A DNA stretch of 64,000 nucleotides from Ulva prolifera (GCA_023078555.1 CM041199.1:5089315-5153314); one strand, 5' to 3'. Shown: positions 23,510-36,663, numbered from the stretch's first letter. The notes: generated by a model not told the origin, from the sequence alone. Program-made: numbers and translations.

Positions 23510-26160
23510 ATGAAAGCTTTGATTCTCGTCGGTGGCTATGGCACTCGCCTCAGGCCACTCACTCTTACAGTGCCTAAGCCGCTTGTGGAGTTTGCCAACA
23601 AGCCGATGATTATCCACCAGATAGAGGTGCAGGCCGTCCCCCGCAAACCATCTTTGCGCGCAGGCAAAGGCAGCAAGCACCAGTCCATGTTGGCGGACTA
23701 TGACAGAGCTTCTTTCTGCAGGCATTGAAGCGTGCAGGCTGCACAGAGGTGATCCTGGCAATTTCATACCGAGCCGAGGTGTGCCCGTCGTTCACATGTT
23801 CGGCAGTTGTCGACATGTACAGCTCTACGCCCGTGTAGCTCAATGCTTGACAACATGAATACTAACCTCTGTTCAGTACAAAGTCACATCTCGCGCGGAT
23901 CGTCGCCTGACCGGGTTGAGTGGCGCCGCGCAAGATTCCTCTCCAGCTGCTCTGTGGGGCCCTTGTCGCACGCCCAGGAGCTCAAATTGACACGTAAAGC
24001 TACACCCATATTGCTGAAGTGACAATTCCGAGGCTTATCATTGTCCCTGGTGCGCAGGTCATGCGAGCGTTCTGCGATCAATGGGAGAAGCAGCTTGGCG
24101 TCACAATCACACTGAGCCACGAGGATGAGCCTCTCGGCACAGCAGGGCCACTGGCTCTCGCGAAAGAAATCCTTGATGATGGATCCGGGGAGCCGTTCTT
24201 CGTGCTCAACAGCGACGTGATCTGCAACTACCCGCTGTCAGAGATGATGGCATTCCACAAGCGCAAGAAGGCCGAGGCAACCATTCTCGTCACAAAGGTC
24301 CGCCTGTATAGCCTCTATCCCAAGAATCTCCGCACGCATATCCTATTCGTTCTGGCAGCTAGTGCAACGGCATCACAACAGTATTCCAGGGAATGTACCA
24401 TACGCCGGTCAAGCAACACACATTAGCAGACACCTGCACACCTCCTCCCTGACCTCTTTGGCACCTCCTCCGTCCAAAGCTGCTCGCTGCTCCTCCTGCA
24501 TGAAAGGTATTCGCACTCAACTCTATTGACACCGCATTCCAGCTGCCACGGCTGTGTTCCAGATCCATCATAAGCCGTGGTCATCCAGGTTGAGGACCCC
24601 AGCAAATACGGAGTCATCATCCACAACACCGATGGCCTCGTCCAGCGCTTCGTAGAGAAGCCGAAGGAGTTTGTCGGCGACAAGATCAACGCCGGGATCT
24701 ACGTCTGCTCGCCCGAGATCCTGCGCCGCATCCCCCCCAAGCCGACCTCAATCGAGAAGGAGGTCTTCCCACACATCGCCCAAGAGAACCAGCTCTACAC
24801 GGTCGTCCTCCAAGGCTACTGGATGGACGTCGGGCAGCCCAAGGACTTCCTGGTGCCCCCCCCCCCCCCCCCACCCTCTCGAGGCATCACCGCTTCCACA
24901 TTCATCCCCCCACACACACCCCACCAACCCCACACCACGGGCAACGTCAGCACTGCTGTTGCAGTCTTCCTGCTGCAGGATTGCACGGTGCATATGCATT
25001 GCAGCGGCTTCTCAGCCGGGTACCTCAGAGGGCGCCGGCCTGCAGAGGGCGCCGGCGGCACGCCTGCCGGCTCCGCACTGCATCACAAACTCACACAACT
25101 GTGCCCTTCAATCACAGCCAACCCGGCGCTCTGTCGGCCCTCCCAAGGGACCACACGGTGACCCCACCCTATTGGATCGTGCCCGTCTGCGCTCTCCCGC
25201 CGTGCCCGCGCTTCACCCGCGCAGCCCCGCCAGGGTCTCACGCTGCGTGCTGCGTGTTGTGCAGACCGGGCAGGCGCTGCACCTGTCGAGCCTCGTGCAG
25301 CGGGAGCCGGCGACGCTCGCCTCGGGCGAGCACATCCGCGGGGCCGTCGTGATCGACCCCTCAGCCACGGTCGGCAAGGACTGCCTCATCGGCCCGGACG
25401 TGTCGATCGGCCCCGGCGCCGTCATCGGTGACGGCGTGCGGCTGCGCGACTGCGTCATCATGCAAGGCTGCACGGTGCGCCAGCCCCCCCCGTAATATGA
25501 AACTGCCATGGCGCAGATAACTGCGTAGGTCACTCAGTGTCCCTGAGACCCCCGCATGCTGCGTAGCGCGTGTCTGGGCTGAGCTCCCCGCGGCGCAAGC
25601 CTCAGGTTGCAGGTTGACGTCCTTTCAAAAACTGCAATATAGGAAATGTTGCACTGGCGGCATCAGGGGTTGGGCTTCTCCAACTACCCCACTGCAGAAA
25701 CTGTCAGACTGCATGCGCGTCAAACAGCACCTCATGGCAGAACCGGAAACGTTTATCAGCACACTCAAGGCCGCGTGGCTGTGGCGCAAAGCGCCGCGTG
25801 ACATCCGTCCAGCCCGCAGCACAGCACAGCATGACAGCATGCCGCAGCAGGCACAGTACGCGCGCGGGCCTGGCAGCCGACGTGGTCTGCTGCTGCCGGT
25901 GCTGCCGCCTGCACAGGCGGGGTCTGTGTGCGGTGCCATCTTACAGCAGAGGGTGTGGCGTGCAGATCAAGAGCCACGCGTACGTTTGCTCGTCGATCGT
26001 GGGCTGGTACTCGAAGGTCGGGCGGTGGGCGCGTGTCGAGAACACCAGCATCCTCGGCGAAGACGTCTCCACGAAGGACGAGCTCCTGCTCAACGGCGCC
26101 ATCGTGCTGCCGCACAAGGAGCTCAAGGACAGCGTGCCCGAGCCCAAGATCATCATGTAG
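23510..26160 (+). CDS. GMPP: GDP-mannose pyrophosphorylase (mannose-1-phosphate guanylyltransferase)
   Basis: Makes GDP-mannose and pyrophosphate from mannose-1-phosphate and GTP in the cytosol, feeding glycosylation, cell-wall mannans and, in green plants, ascorbate. Six exons, all phase 0: 23510-23626, 23722-23778, 24058-24297, 24589-24852, 25265-25474, 25966-26160, giving 360 aa, the usual length. The N-terminus has the nucleotidyltransferase signature [14 protein letters not shown] and [10 protein letters not shown]; then [23 protein letters not shown] (metal-binding Asp), [28 protein letters not shown] and [13 protein letters not shown]. The C-terminal left-handed helix has hexapeptide repeats ([18 protein letters not shown]) and ends PEPKIIM. 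The family alignment has no gap at any junction, so all six exons are firm. Donors are GTGCAG, GTGTGC, GTCCGC, GTGCCC and GTGCGC. The beta-type (catalytic) subunit is the best match. Confidence 0.96.
24856..24872. repeat. C-tract at a 5' splice site
   Basis: 17 C beginning three bases into the GMPP intron after the donor GTGC. Confidence 0.7.
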
Positions 26161-27990
26161 CGGTGTGTGCATGTATCGCGGCGGCTGGACGGCCGTGGCA
26201 TGCCGTGTGCGGCACACAGGCGGCGCTCGGTGGTCGGTGGCGGCCAGGGTTCTGTCGGCTGAGGAGGGGGAGGTGCGGCTGGGTAGGTGGCGGTGCCACT
26301 ATGAGCGCTGCGCTAGATCGGGCGCGCGTACGGCAGGGGTGATTAAGCGGCTGTGGGGGAGTGGGGAGGCCCGGCGCCGCGGCCGCCTTGAATACGGCAG
26401 CGGGAGCTGTTGATCCGGGCGGGCACGGGAACTGTGAGCAGGAGAACCTTTCATCATCCTCCCAGAAGGGGCATCGTCGAAAGCACATGCATGTGTGCAT
26501 GTTGAGCTAGGGGCGGCATCCTGAGAGCGATAGAATCACGGAATTAGAACCACCAGAAGAGGGGATGGGACGGGTGGAAAAAGCTTGCCTGCTGCCAGGA
26601 GCTCATCGATGTCTCACACTTGACAGCACGATGTTGCGTAGGAGTCCGCGAGGGAATCTGATACGTATGCATGAGGCTCATGTGTGCGTGTGTGGCTGCG
26701 GTGCTCGAGCATGCACCGCGGGAGCACCGCTACAGGGCAGGGTGTTGAATGGGTTGTGTTTTGCAGTCAGTTTTGCAAGGTGTCATTTGCTGAGCATGGG
26801 CTCGATATGTGATGCTGCGCCCGACTGATGTCTGTGTGTGAAAACTGTGACAGTGGACGAGGTGGCGCTGGTGCGCTAGAGGTCCATTGTGGAGGACCTT
26901 GATTGCAAGGAGGGCTTCAACGTGTGCTTGAGTGTGGCTAGTCGTGGGCATGCATCATGGCTTGCTGCAACGGGTCATACCGGATGTGGCGAGGTGACTT
27001 GGTGCGCAGTCTGTGGCAAGCGTGTTCAATATTCAGTGTAATATTTGTGCTATCCGTTCTGACAAGGCGACACTGCAGTGTGCAGATTCTTGACCCGATC
27101 ATGCCCGGGACGCGTTGGGCATTCCATAGGAGTGGGAGTGGTCCATGCGACTGTAGTCTGAGCACTGCATCTGAGCACAGCGTCATGGTAACATTGGCTA
27201 TGTTGCCTCGAGCAGAAAGGCCACGCCCTGCAGGTGACGTTGCTCTGTTTCAGGTCAAACATCACTCCACTCGCCTACACTGCTCTACTTGTTGGTGGAG
27301 AGTGCTGCAACAGGGCGTCACAACCTGCAGCTCTGGCAGCTGTATAACGATCCAGCGCAAACGATCTCTGTTATGTGATGACTTCAGCCACCACATCGTG
27401 CATTTCGATGGTGATGGTTCAGTGGCCGCCCCCGCCACGCTATGAGCACAAGCGCCTGCGCATGTACATATTCCTTGCAAGTGGGATGCCCCTGGTGGAC
27501 CTTCCACTCCAGTTGCATGCTTCATAGCTGGCTGCAGAGCGTTAGCTGGCAACATCGCCTCCACGTTCTGTGGAACATGGCAAGAGCATGTATTTTTGCG
27601 CCCATGCACTAGCCGGATTGACATGGCAGTCGCAACTTCCTGGTCAGCCGGAAACATGGCCGGTGGGTGCCCTACGCCACGTCTGTGAATCAGCGGTGCG
27701 AGATGGGCACAGCCGCGTCTCTGATTTTGCGTGACAGAACATGACGGACGAATTCTTCGTGATGGAGGGATGAGACGTGTAGAGCTATACCCTCTGCACG
27801 TGTGCGTGCGAAGCGATAGGGCTTCCTACGAGTCCCCAGGCTCGGAGCATGAAGCGCTAGGACCTGTCGCAGGCCGAGTGCACAGCGCATGGGATCGTCA
27901 TGGCAGCGCAAAATGTAGGCCAACACGTCATGGATGATACTATGTAGCTCTGTGAGCCGACTGCGCACGGGCTGGCTACAATAGCTCAGA
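26161..27990. other. Spacer with weak coding hints
   Basis: The minus strand has coding-like pieces I could not assemble: 26951-26730 (HVEALLAIKVLHNGPLAHQR), around 26950-27020 (KSPRHIRYDPLQQAM) and a frame starting at ATG 27657. A frame at 27970-27690 runs antisense up to the TOP3B start. A plus-strand frame of 162 codons (26957-27445) has one hydrophobic stretch but no family likeness. None is strong enough to call. Confidence 0.35.
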
Positions 27991-28780
27991 ATGGCGCCTT
28001 TGAAAGTGCTCATGGTCGCGGAGAAGCCCTCGCTGGCCCTAGCAATCGCTAAGATTCTATCTAACGGCCAGGTCCGTATTTTGATGATGTTTATGATACT
28101 GCTGTGCACTGAAAGGACAAGTTATATGCGCGATCATCGTGGCAGGACCACCTCGGTGATGATTGCCGAAGCAAGGTGGCCTGCATGCGTCGTGAATGCA
28201 TCGCAGATGCACCCACAAAACTCCAGTAGTTGCACTGTTTCTGCAGCACGAGTCGCACAGGAGGTCACTAGACATTCACGAGTGGAACGGCAGCTTTCAA
28301 GGGCAAGACGCCCACTTCATGATGACCAGCGTCATTGGCCACGTCTTCTCCACCGACTTCCTGCCCCAGTTCCAGAGCTGGGAAGTCGATCCGAAGGACC
28401 TGTTTCATGCCGGCACGAAGAAGAGCGAGGCCAATCCAAAGGCATGCCCTCAGCCCACCCAGCCTTGGTGCCATACAACAACCTGACCCGAGCAAGAACT
28501 ATGCCATTTAGAGTCCTGCCCTGTCGACATCGACTTTGTGTATGGGTGTATGGCACAACATCTTGGATTCATTTCAACATGATGCACGAAACAGCTGGTG
28601 GCGCCTGTCGACACGACACAATCATGATCACGCTGATTGCCAACACCTGTGATCGCTGGTATCAATGTCAACATGTTGACACGGTCTCACACCTGCCCTG
28701 CCTCAGAGCCGCATGAAGCCACCATTTTGTTCGATGTACTTCACCCTTTTGTGGCAACAGTCCTCGTTGGGCCGCTTGCA

Positions 28781-28811
<31 letters not shown>

Positions 28812-31078
28812 CCCGTTACATACTTCATTTTCGCCTTCTCCAAAGTCTCCGCTGCTGATCATCACGCATGGAGCAGGTGCATGCAGGCACACGTGCGGCG
28901 GCACCTGCAGGAGTGCGCCCGCGGCTGCCACCACCTCGTGCTGTGGCTCGACTGCGACCGCGAGGGCGAGAACATCTGCTTCGAGGTCCTCGAGTGCGCC
29001 GCCCCCGCGCTCGCGCCCGCCCGCCCGCGCCGCCACGCCTGGCGCGCCCGCTTCAGCGCCATCACCGCCCCCGAGATCCACGCCGCGATGGCCTCCCTCG
29101 GGGAGCCGAACGAGGCCGAGGCGCTCGCCGTCGACGCGCGGCAGGAACTAGACCTCAAGGTGCGCACGCTGCGTGCTGGGCATGCTGTGCGCTATGCTCA
29201 AGCAGCGTGCAAGACGCGTGGTGCCTTCCCAGTGCGGGGGCCGTCCGAACATGTGATACCCTACAGCATTGCTCGGCTCTACCCAGCTGCCCCATGCTGA
29301 GGCGATCGCTCGATACGTTTATGAAGCAGGGCATGCCGTGCCAATGTATGTGCAAGGCCGCACTCACGGAGCACGGCACAGCGGGCACATATTCGGCGGT
29401 CATGCCAAATGGTGATGCTCTGCCGCGCTGCTGCACCCACACGTACGCACAGCGCGCACAGCACGCGCAGCGTGCAGGTCGGCGTCGCGTTCACCCGCTT
29501 CCAGACGCGCTACTTCCAGGGCAAGTACGGCAACCTCGATGCGACCATCATCTCGTACGGCCCCTGCCAGACGCCCACCCTCAACTTTGCCGTCGAGCGC
29601 CACCAGCACATCATCAACTTTGTGCCGGAGCCGTTGTGGGCCGTCGCGGTGTCGTGCGCCCGCGCGTCCGGCCACCGCCTCGCCCTTGAGTGGGGCCGCG
29701 GCCGCGTCTTTCGGCAAGACGTGGGGAACCTCCTCATGTCACGGGCACGCGCCTCCCCCTCCTGGTACTGCTTGAGTGTTGCCTTGCCACTCGACGGCTG
29801 TGCTCATGAATTGTGACTTAAATGAATGTTTTCGGTTGATGCAGACAGGTGCATAGGGCCCACACACGATCCGCTCGGCGCAATCAATACAGATCATGCT
29901 GTGTATGTGTTCATCATGTGGCCGCTACCTTCACTCTCTCTGAAAAGGAACCCCCCCCCCCCCCCCCCCCCCCCCCCGATGACCCCAAACTCGCACAACC
30001 ATCACATGGTCCGGCCGGTCATCGCGGCACCGTGCAGGTGGCTGCGGCGGGCGCTGCGACGGTCGCAGACGTCACGCGCGACGACGCGCGCAAGCCGCGG
30101 CCGCACGGTCTCAACACCGTCGCGCTGCTCAAGGTCGCCTCAGCGACGCTGAACATCGGGCCGCAGCGCGCCATGGCCGTCGCGGAGGGCCTCTACATCC
30201 AGGGCTTCCTCTCCTACCCCCGCACCGAGTCCTCCGCGTACCCCCCCAACTTTGACTTCCAGGAGCTGCTCCAGGAGCAGGCTCGGCACCCTGTGTGGGG
30301 CGCATACGTGCGCGTGCGCCTCTCCGCTTTGACCCCCCCCCTGCTTACCTCAATCTATGGCAGCTTTTGACAGAGCAGCTGCTCCCCGCCTTTGCGTGCA
30401 TTGCAAGTGTTGAATGGTCGGGCCGGTACTGCGACATCATGCTCCATTCGTGACCTGTGGCGCGTGTTCGTTCCACCATGCTGTGCGAGTCCCTTGCGAG
30501 AGATATCGTCCAGATCATGCCGATTTGATTCATCGAGAGTGACCGTGCATGCACTGCTCGCTCGCAGCATCTCTGGGATTTCCGTGTCCACAGGTGTCCG
30601 CTGGTCGCCGACATTCAGTCCCTTGTAGCTCCCGGTAGGTCACGAATCGCCGCCGGTGTCTGATCCCGGGTCGCTGGTGTCTTGTTCCTTGTCGTCGATA
30701 CTTCTCACACGGCCACCTGTAGCCGCTTGCGCCTCCCGGTGCCACGGGTCAGACCCACACACCATCCTTCTACCACAACACGCGCGGCCGCCGAGCGCGC
30801 CTCCAGAGCGCGCCTGGCATGCAGGAGATCCTGCAGGGTGGCTTCAAGCGGCCGCAGGGCGGCACGGACGCGGGTGACCACCCGCCGATCACCCCTGTGG
30901 CCATGGCGACGGAGGCCGAGCTCGGCGGCGGCGACGAGTGGCGCATCTACGAGTATGTAGCGCGGCATGCCCTCGCCTCGCTGTCGCCCGACTGCGTGTA
31001 CGAGCGCGCCCGCGCAACCCTCCGCGCCGGCGGCGAAGCGTTCTCCGCGTCTGGTGCGGTCCGCATGCCCTGTAGCGC

Positions 31079-31143
<65 letters not shown>

Positions 31144-34100
31144 GGGGGGATGGAGTTATCATCACTCATGAGGATGAGGCTGGTCGAGGTGAGATTGCTG
31201 TGGTGGCATGCAGCATGTCTCTGTGTGAGTCGCATGCATGGGGGATGGCTACAGTATTGTTCTGGGAGGGGGGTGCCTGGAGGCCGTGGCAATTCTGTGA
31301 TTTGGCCACGGATCCCAGCGCATCATGAAACTGTCAGAGGCAAGGCACAGGCAGGAGGAGGTGTGAGTTACCCTGTGTCGCAACTGCAGCTGTGCCCAGC
31401 CCCGCTCTTCGCGCTTGATTAGCGCGTTTTACTTGAACTGTGAAAAGCTGCACATGTGAGGTGTTGCGGGGCGCCTGACCCTTATACGAGGGTGGTGGCA
31501 AGCGTCTGGCAGGAGAGCATCGTGCGGGCGACGGAAGAACAAAATGCATGCGCAGTTTTTGGACTGACGGCAAATCTGTACTTCGTGATTGTCCAACAAC
31601 AAAAGACGGCATGCTGTGTGATGCCGGTGCAGCCACAACGCCCCATCGTGTGACACCAACTTGCAGGGGGAACCCTGAAGAAGCCGGGGTTCACGGCAAT
31701 CATGCCGTGGGCCGCACCCGCGCTCAAGCCGCTGCCGGACCTCGCAGTCGGCGAGAGGCTGGCGTTGAAGGACGTGTCTCTGACGCAGGTCCGCCGCCCG
31801 CCCCCTCTGCGGCGCGCTGGCCGCTTGTTCGCATGTGCATCCCAAGTCGCCGCACAATACACCATAAGGAGATCTGCACCCCATCGACTGTCAACCCTGC
31901 GGAGGCCACGATGCGCGCACGCCGCCACAGCCCAGCGGCCTGCGCCTGGACACCCACGCCGAGCAAGACCCCCATGCGTTTGCAGGTGCATGCGACGTTG
32001 CGCTGGGGGCGACGCATCGACATCACATGCGTAACGTGCGGCACGTGCAGGGCAAGACGAGCGCGCCGGACTACCTCACCGAGGCGGAGCTCATCGGCCT
32101 CATGGAGGAGCACGGCATCGGCACCGACGCCTCGATCAGCGTGCACGTCGCCAACGTGTGTGAGCGCGGCTACGTCCGCATCGAGGCCGGCCGCCGCGTC
32201 GTGCCCACCGACCTCGGCATCACCCTCATCAGTGGCTACCAGCGCATCGACCCCGAGCTCTGCCGCCCACAGGTGCCCCCCCATCCCGCAAAACACACAT
32301 GCATGCACAGCATGCATGTGTGTATATAGTGCTGCATGGCTCACGATGTACTGCTTGCTTTGTATGCTGTGCTGCGTGCTGTGAGCGCCGTGAGCGCAGC
32401 ACATGAGCGCAGCACAGATCCGGCGCGGTGGTGCGCAGGTGCGGGCGCATGTGGAGGCCCAGATCGCGCTGGTGGCGGCGGGCAAGGCGGAGAAGGAGGC
32501 GGTGGTGGAGCACACGCTCGCGCAGTTCGTGCAGAAGTTCCTCTTCTTCGTGCAGAACATCAGCCGCATGGATTCCCTCTTCGAGGCCTCCTTCTCTCCC
32601 CTCACCGCCTCCGGTACTATCTCCCCCCCCCAAACCTGGCCATGCCCGCTCAAGGCCTCTGCCAAAACGTGCCGCCATCGCTGCAAACTCTGCCCCAAAT
32701 CGATGTGTTGTCGCCGTCACACAATAGATGGGACACCACGCCGCCACCTGCCGGCTCGCTTCCGGAGGTGCCTGTATTTCGCGCCCACGTCCGGCACGGC
32801 CACCCGCCGCTCATGCATGCGCAATCGGTGTCCGGCCAGCACCCTGACCACTGCACAGAGTCCGAAACGAATCACAGGTTGCTCTGCCGACCAGTTCACG
32901 AGGCAACCACATCCACTCGTCCTTCTTGTCCGCCGCCTAACAGCTTCCCTCCAACAGAGCCACAAGTTTGCGCACTGCGGCCCCAAACGCACACCGCAAT
33001 CTCACATCGGCACCACAACACACCCCCCCTCGCCTGCAGGCAAGCCCTTCTGCCTGTGTGGCAAGTGCCGGCGGTACATGAAGTACATCTCGGCGCGGCC
33101 GCAGCGCCTCTACTGCCCGACGTGCGAGGAGATCTACGCGCTGCCGCAGGGCGGCGACGTCAAGCTGCTCTCCGGCTCGACCTGCCCCCTCGACGGCTTC
33201 GAGCTCGTCACGTTCACGATGGGCGGCCGCGACGGCAAGCGCTACCCGCTCTGCCCGCTGTGCTACAACAACCCGCCCTTCGAGGACGCGGTCGCCGAAA
33301 GCGGTGCGCGGCGTGCTGCGTGCTGTGTGCTGTGTGCGGCCTGTGTGTTTGGTTCACATGCCTGTGAGGGTCTGACGGCCACAGCACGGGCGCTCCCTTG
33401 GCGGGAGCAGAGGGGCTGTGGCAGTGCTGGTCGCATGTGCTGTGAGCAGCAGAAGCTGGAATGGTTTCGCGCTTGCGCAGAATGGTCACGTCGTCGCGTG
33501 TCTGCGCGCCCCCCTCCTGCATGCTTATCGGCATTCTGCGCACGTTTCCCATGCGGCGGGCTTCTGTGATCGGTGAAGTCATGTCTCGCGTTCGCCCGGA
33601 ACGTCTGAAAGAAAAAGGGAAGAAAACGGACAGAGGGCTCGTATGTGTCAAGATTGGAATGATCACATGCGCGGCCACCCGTCTACAACTGACATTGCTT
33701 TTGGATCCATTGTACTGATGCGTCGCCGTGCCGCAGATGCCAACGCGGCGCTCAAGCAGGGTATGCCATGCATGCGCTGCGCACACCCGACGTGCAAGCA
33801 CGGCTTCGCGCGCCTCGGCGTGATGGCGTGCCCGCAGTGCGAGGCCGGCACCGTCGTGCTCGACGCCGTGTCCTTCCCGAAGTGGCGCCTCGACTGCAGC
33901 CGCTGCAACTACCTCGTCTACCTGCCCCCAGACCTTCACGCCGTGAAGGTGACCTCCCATGCATGCGAGGTGCGCACACACCTCCACCGGGTACCCCGTC
34001 TCGCGCAAACATGCATCCACCATGGCAACTACTAAGTCTGAACAGGTACCTTGCTTCGAACAGAATGACCTTGCTTCGAACAGAATACCGGGTACATCCC

Positions 34101-34578
34101 GACTGTGAGTCTGTACATGTACCTTGCTTCTCTCCCCCGGCCGTGGTCTCATATGGTGTCTACAGGTACGGGAATCTGGTCCGCGGGACTGCAGATTTCA
34201 CCAGTGCAGGCATCCTGGGAGCTGCAGACATTACATGCGACACAGCGCTCGTTACAAATAAGGAGGTTGTTGATATTTGAATGACAGGAATGCGCGAGCT
34301 GCACGGCACCCGGCGGCGGCGGGCGTGTGCAGGACTGTGGCAGCAAGCGCATGGCGCTGACGTGGCGCAAGGGCCACGCGCCGGCGGCGTTCCCCGGCGG
34401 CGAGGACGGCATCGAGGCATGCATTGTGTGCAACCAGGCGGTCGTCGACCTCTGCGAGTACCGGCACGGCATCGCCCGGCCGCAGTTCAAGGGCCGGGGG
34501 CGGGGGCGCGGCCGTGGGCGGGGCCGGGGGCGCAAGGGCAGGCACGCCGACGCCAAGATGACCTTTCATGGCTTCTAG
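27991..34578 (+). CDS. TOP3B: DNA topoisomerase III beta
   Basis: Type IA topoisomerase that passes single strands through transient breaks; the beta form also acts on RNA in animals. Twelve exons: 27991-28071, 28247-28441, 28887-29159, 29478-29744, 30038-30313, 30825-31053, 31667-31788, 32051-32272, 32439-32613, 33040-33303, 33737-33948, 34288-34578, about 868 aa, the family length. Toprim domain: MVAEKPSLALAIAK and WLDCDREGENICFEV (acidic triad). Active-site Tyr lies in FLSYPRTESSAYP. Also DAGDHPPITP and LMEEHGIGTDASI. The C-terminus has Cys pairs (CLCGKC, CPTC, CPLCYN, CMRCAHPTC, CPQC, CSRC, CASC, CIVC) and an RG run, GRGRGRGRGRGRK, as in TOP3B rather than TOP3A. Two introns appear to start with GC: after 28441 (GCATGC) and after 29744 (GCACGC). 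The family alignment keeps its length only with these. A TGTAA poly(A)-type signal sits at 34728. Confidence 0.95.
28781..28809. repeat. C-tract in TOP3B intron
   Basis: 29 C on the sense strand, in the GC-AG intron 28442-28886. Confidence 0.75.
29951..29977. repeat. C-tract in TOP3B intron
   Basis: 27 C on the sense strand, in the intron 29745-30037, 60 nt before the acceptor. Confidence 0.75.
31081..31149. repeat. GA microsatellite plus G-tract
   Basis: About 26 GA units followed by about 17 G inside the TOP3B intron 31054-31666. Here G, not C, is on the sense strand. Confidence 0.85.
34048..34086. repeat. Two-copy tandem repeat in TOP3B intron
   Basis: The 19-nt unit ACCTTGCTTCGAACAGAAT occurs twice, one base apart, in the last TOP3B intron. 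ACCTTGCTTC occurs again at about 34120. Confidence 0.8.
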
Positions 34579-35452
34579 CGGCGCCTGGTGGCGGGGTTCG
34601 GCAGCAGAGCGATGGAAGCATGAGGCTCTGCATTGCTCGGCTGCTCTGCAGCAGTGCATGCATGCGTGAAGCGGCAGCCTGCAGCCTTGGGACAGGCTAC
34701 AACGATGGTCTTGGACAAGGTAGGCTGTGTAACTATGCTGGAAATGGCTGCATTCATGTGTTGTACTTGCCCATGAAGAGGTGTTGTGGCCGGAACTGAG
34801 GCGCTCGGGCGGTGGAGCCATACAAATGGCGCAAACACGCTGTGCTGATCCATCGTGTTTTGCTGCGGTGCCCTTCACATCCCGCAGCAGGCGTAAAGTT
34901 GTTGGGCTGCATCAGGCTGCGTCAGGCTGCACAGAGGTCCCATGAAGGTGCATGGGTCAACTACTTCATTCATGGTGCCCCCCCCCCCCCCCCCCCCCAA
35001 TTATACCCTTGTGATTGTGCATACGCACATCGCAATTCTAAAAGGTGGAGGTGTTGAATGGCCATTAGCAGACGGGACACATTGACCATGCACCGCCTAC
35101 AAGCGTCTGCTAATGATGCACGATTCAAAGTGTGAATTTTGACACATATGAACGATTCGGGGTGTGATTTTCTTCAACATAATCATGGGGTGCACATCAG
35201 TGGCACAAATCATGTCTACACAGTGCATCCATTCCGTTGAGCACAGTAGCTACTCTGTAATATCTTGCCACCGAGTCTGCCCTAATGTGAAGGTAAGGGA
35301 CGTATGCTATGTGGCAGGTTGTGCCGTGCCCATGTCGCCGAGCAATAACTGTGGCTTGGCGTGGACGAAAATTGGAGGGAATTCGCTACAGCTTGCACCT
35401 ACACGACATCCATGCTTCAGTCGCGGACTCGGATCGAGCTTCACGACAGTCT
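34579..35452. other. Spacer, 3' flank of TOP3B
   Basis: Contains the presumed TOP3B 3' UTR with TGTAA at 34728, a CAGGCTGC-type short tandem near 34910-34930 and a 21-nt C-tract at 34978-34998. No convincing frame. Confidence 0.55.
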
Positions 35453-36663
35453 TCAGCCTAAGGCGGACCGGTTTTGTAATTCCTCGAGGCCATGCCCTTT
35501 TTCTATTGGCTGGTGGTCTGCAGAGGCGTGCGCTTTAGCCTCCAATTTGTTGCCGGTCAGCGCGTCTGCTGCGGCAATCACGCCAACACGCCGGTCTTTG
35601 CGTAGCAGCTTGAGTTTTACAGTACAGGGCCGCCGGGGCAGCTTTGTGCGCCCGTGCGGCACGAAACACGAGACCGACCTGTCCGGGGTCCTCGTGGCCT
35701 CCGCATCAGACCATGCTTGCAAGCCTGCTACGTCTACTGAACAATGTACTACCTACATACTGGGAGTCACGCACACTTGGACTCGCTGGGCAGCGTGCAC
35801 ACAGATCTCGTCTACAATACACTAAGGCCGACTGGGCGCGTACTGCATTTTCCACAACGTCACCGCAGCCGGCACCATCGCAGCACTGGGTGTTGTGCCT
35901 GCGAACACACACCAAAACACATGCCAAACCATACCACAAAAACCACACATCCCAATACACGCACACGCACTCAAGGCGGTGTCCTCTCTTCAGACCGCCA
36001 CAATACTCCCATCGCTGGTTCCACAAAACTGGAGGACCATATGCAACGCGGCAGCGTGGCAGGGATGCCTGCCTTGCCACACCGCCCGAGGCAGTCCCAG
36101 GCCTCGCACCCCACACCGGCACATCGGACGTACTCTGCTGCAACCGCATGCCGGTCTCCGCCAGCGCGCAGCGCACAGCACAGGCGCGCAGCATGCAGCC
36201 TCGCCGCACCTACGCACATGACAACACACATCTCCGCGCCACCCGCAAACACAAGCACGGCAGCTCCGGCATCCGCGGAATAAGGCAACGATGCTCTTTG
36301 AGATCCGCGTGTCACCCGCACCGCGTACCTGGACTAGCGAGGGTACGGACGCATGCTTTTGGGGCGGGAACGGGCGTCATCGTCTGCAACCTGAACACGT
36401 GCAACGCTCCCCCTCAGCGATCGCCTGAGCTTTGAACGCTACCGCTGATTGCCTCGGGGATTGGCTCACTCACGAACGGCCGTGGGATTGCTGTGCCCCG
36501 GCACACGCCCAAGGCGACGTCGCAAGGGCATCAACCCCGAGGAGGATGTACGAGTCACGCTTCACGAGCTCGATCACGGCAGCGCATCCTGCCAGGCAGG
36601 CTGCCCCTCCTGTCTGCCAATGAGCGTGAGCAGGCGACTGTGCATCCGCCACGTCACGACCTC
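35453..36663 (-). CDS. Putative small gene of unknown function
   Basis: The clearest piece is the 3' exon, about 35727-35453, which reads KLPRRPCTVKLKLLRKDRR and VGVIAAADALTGNKLEAKAH before a TAG. A likely upstream exon near 36600-36470 reads AAVIELVKRDSYILLGVDAL with strong GC at third positions. A possible small exon near 36379-36325 reads TMTPVPAPKACVRTLASP after TTGCAG and before a GTACGC donor. I cannot prove that these belong together and recognise no family. Exon edges are approximate. Confidence 0.35.

Noticed and set aside
26957..27445. 162-codon plus-strand frame with one hydrophobic stretch
   Set aside because: No conserved motif, unusual Cys/Ser-rich composition, and competing coding-like pieces on the other strand.
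27690..28109. Minus-strand frame overlapping the TOP3B start
   Set aside because: Its N-terminal part is antisense to a firm TOP3B exon; the rest has no start or splice support.
31081..31149. GA repeat as a promoter GAGA element
   Set aside because: It lies well inside a TOP3B intron and is a plain microsatellite.
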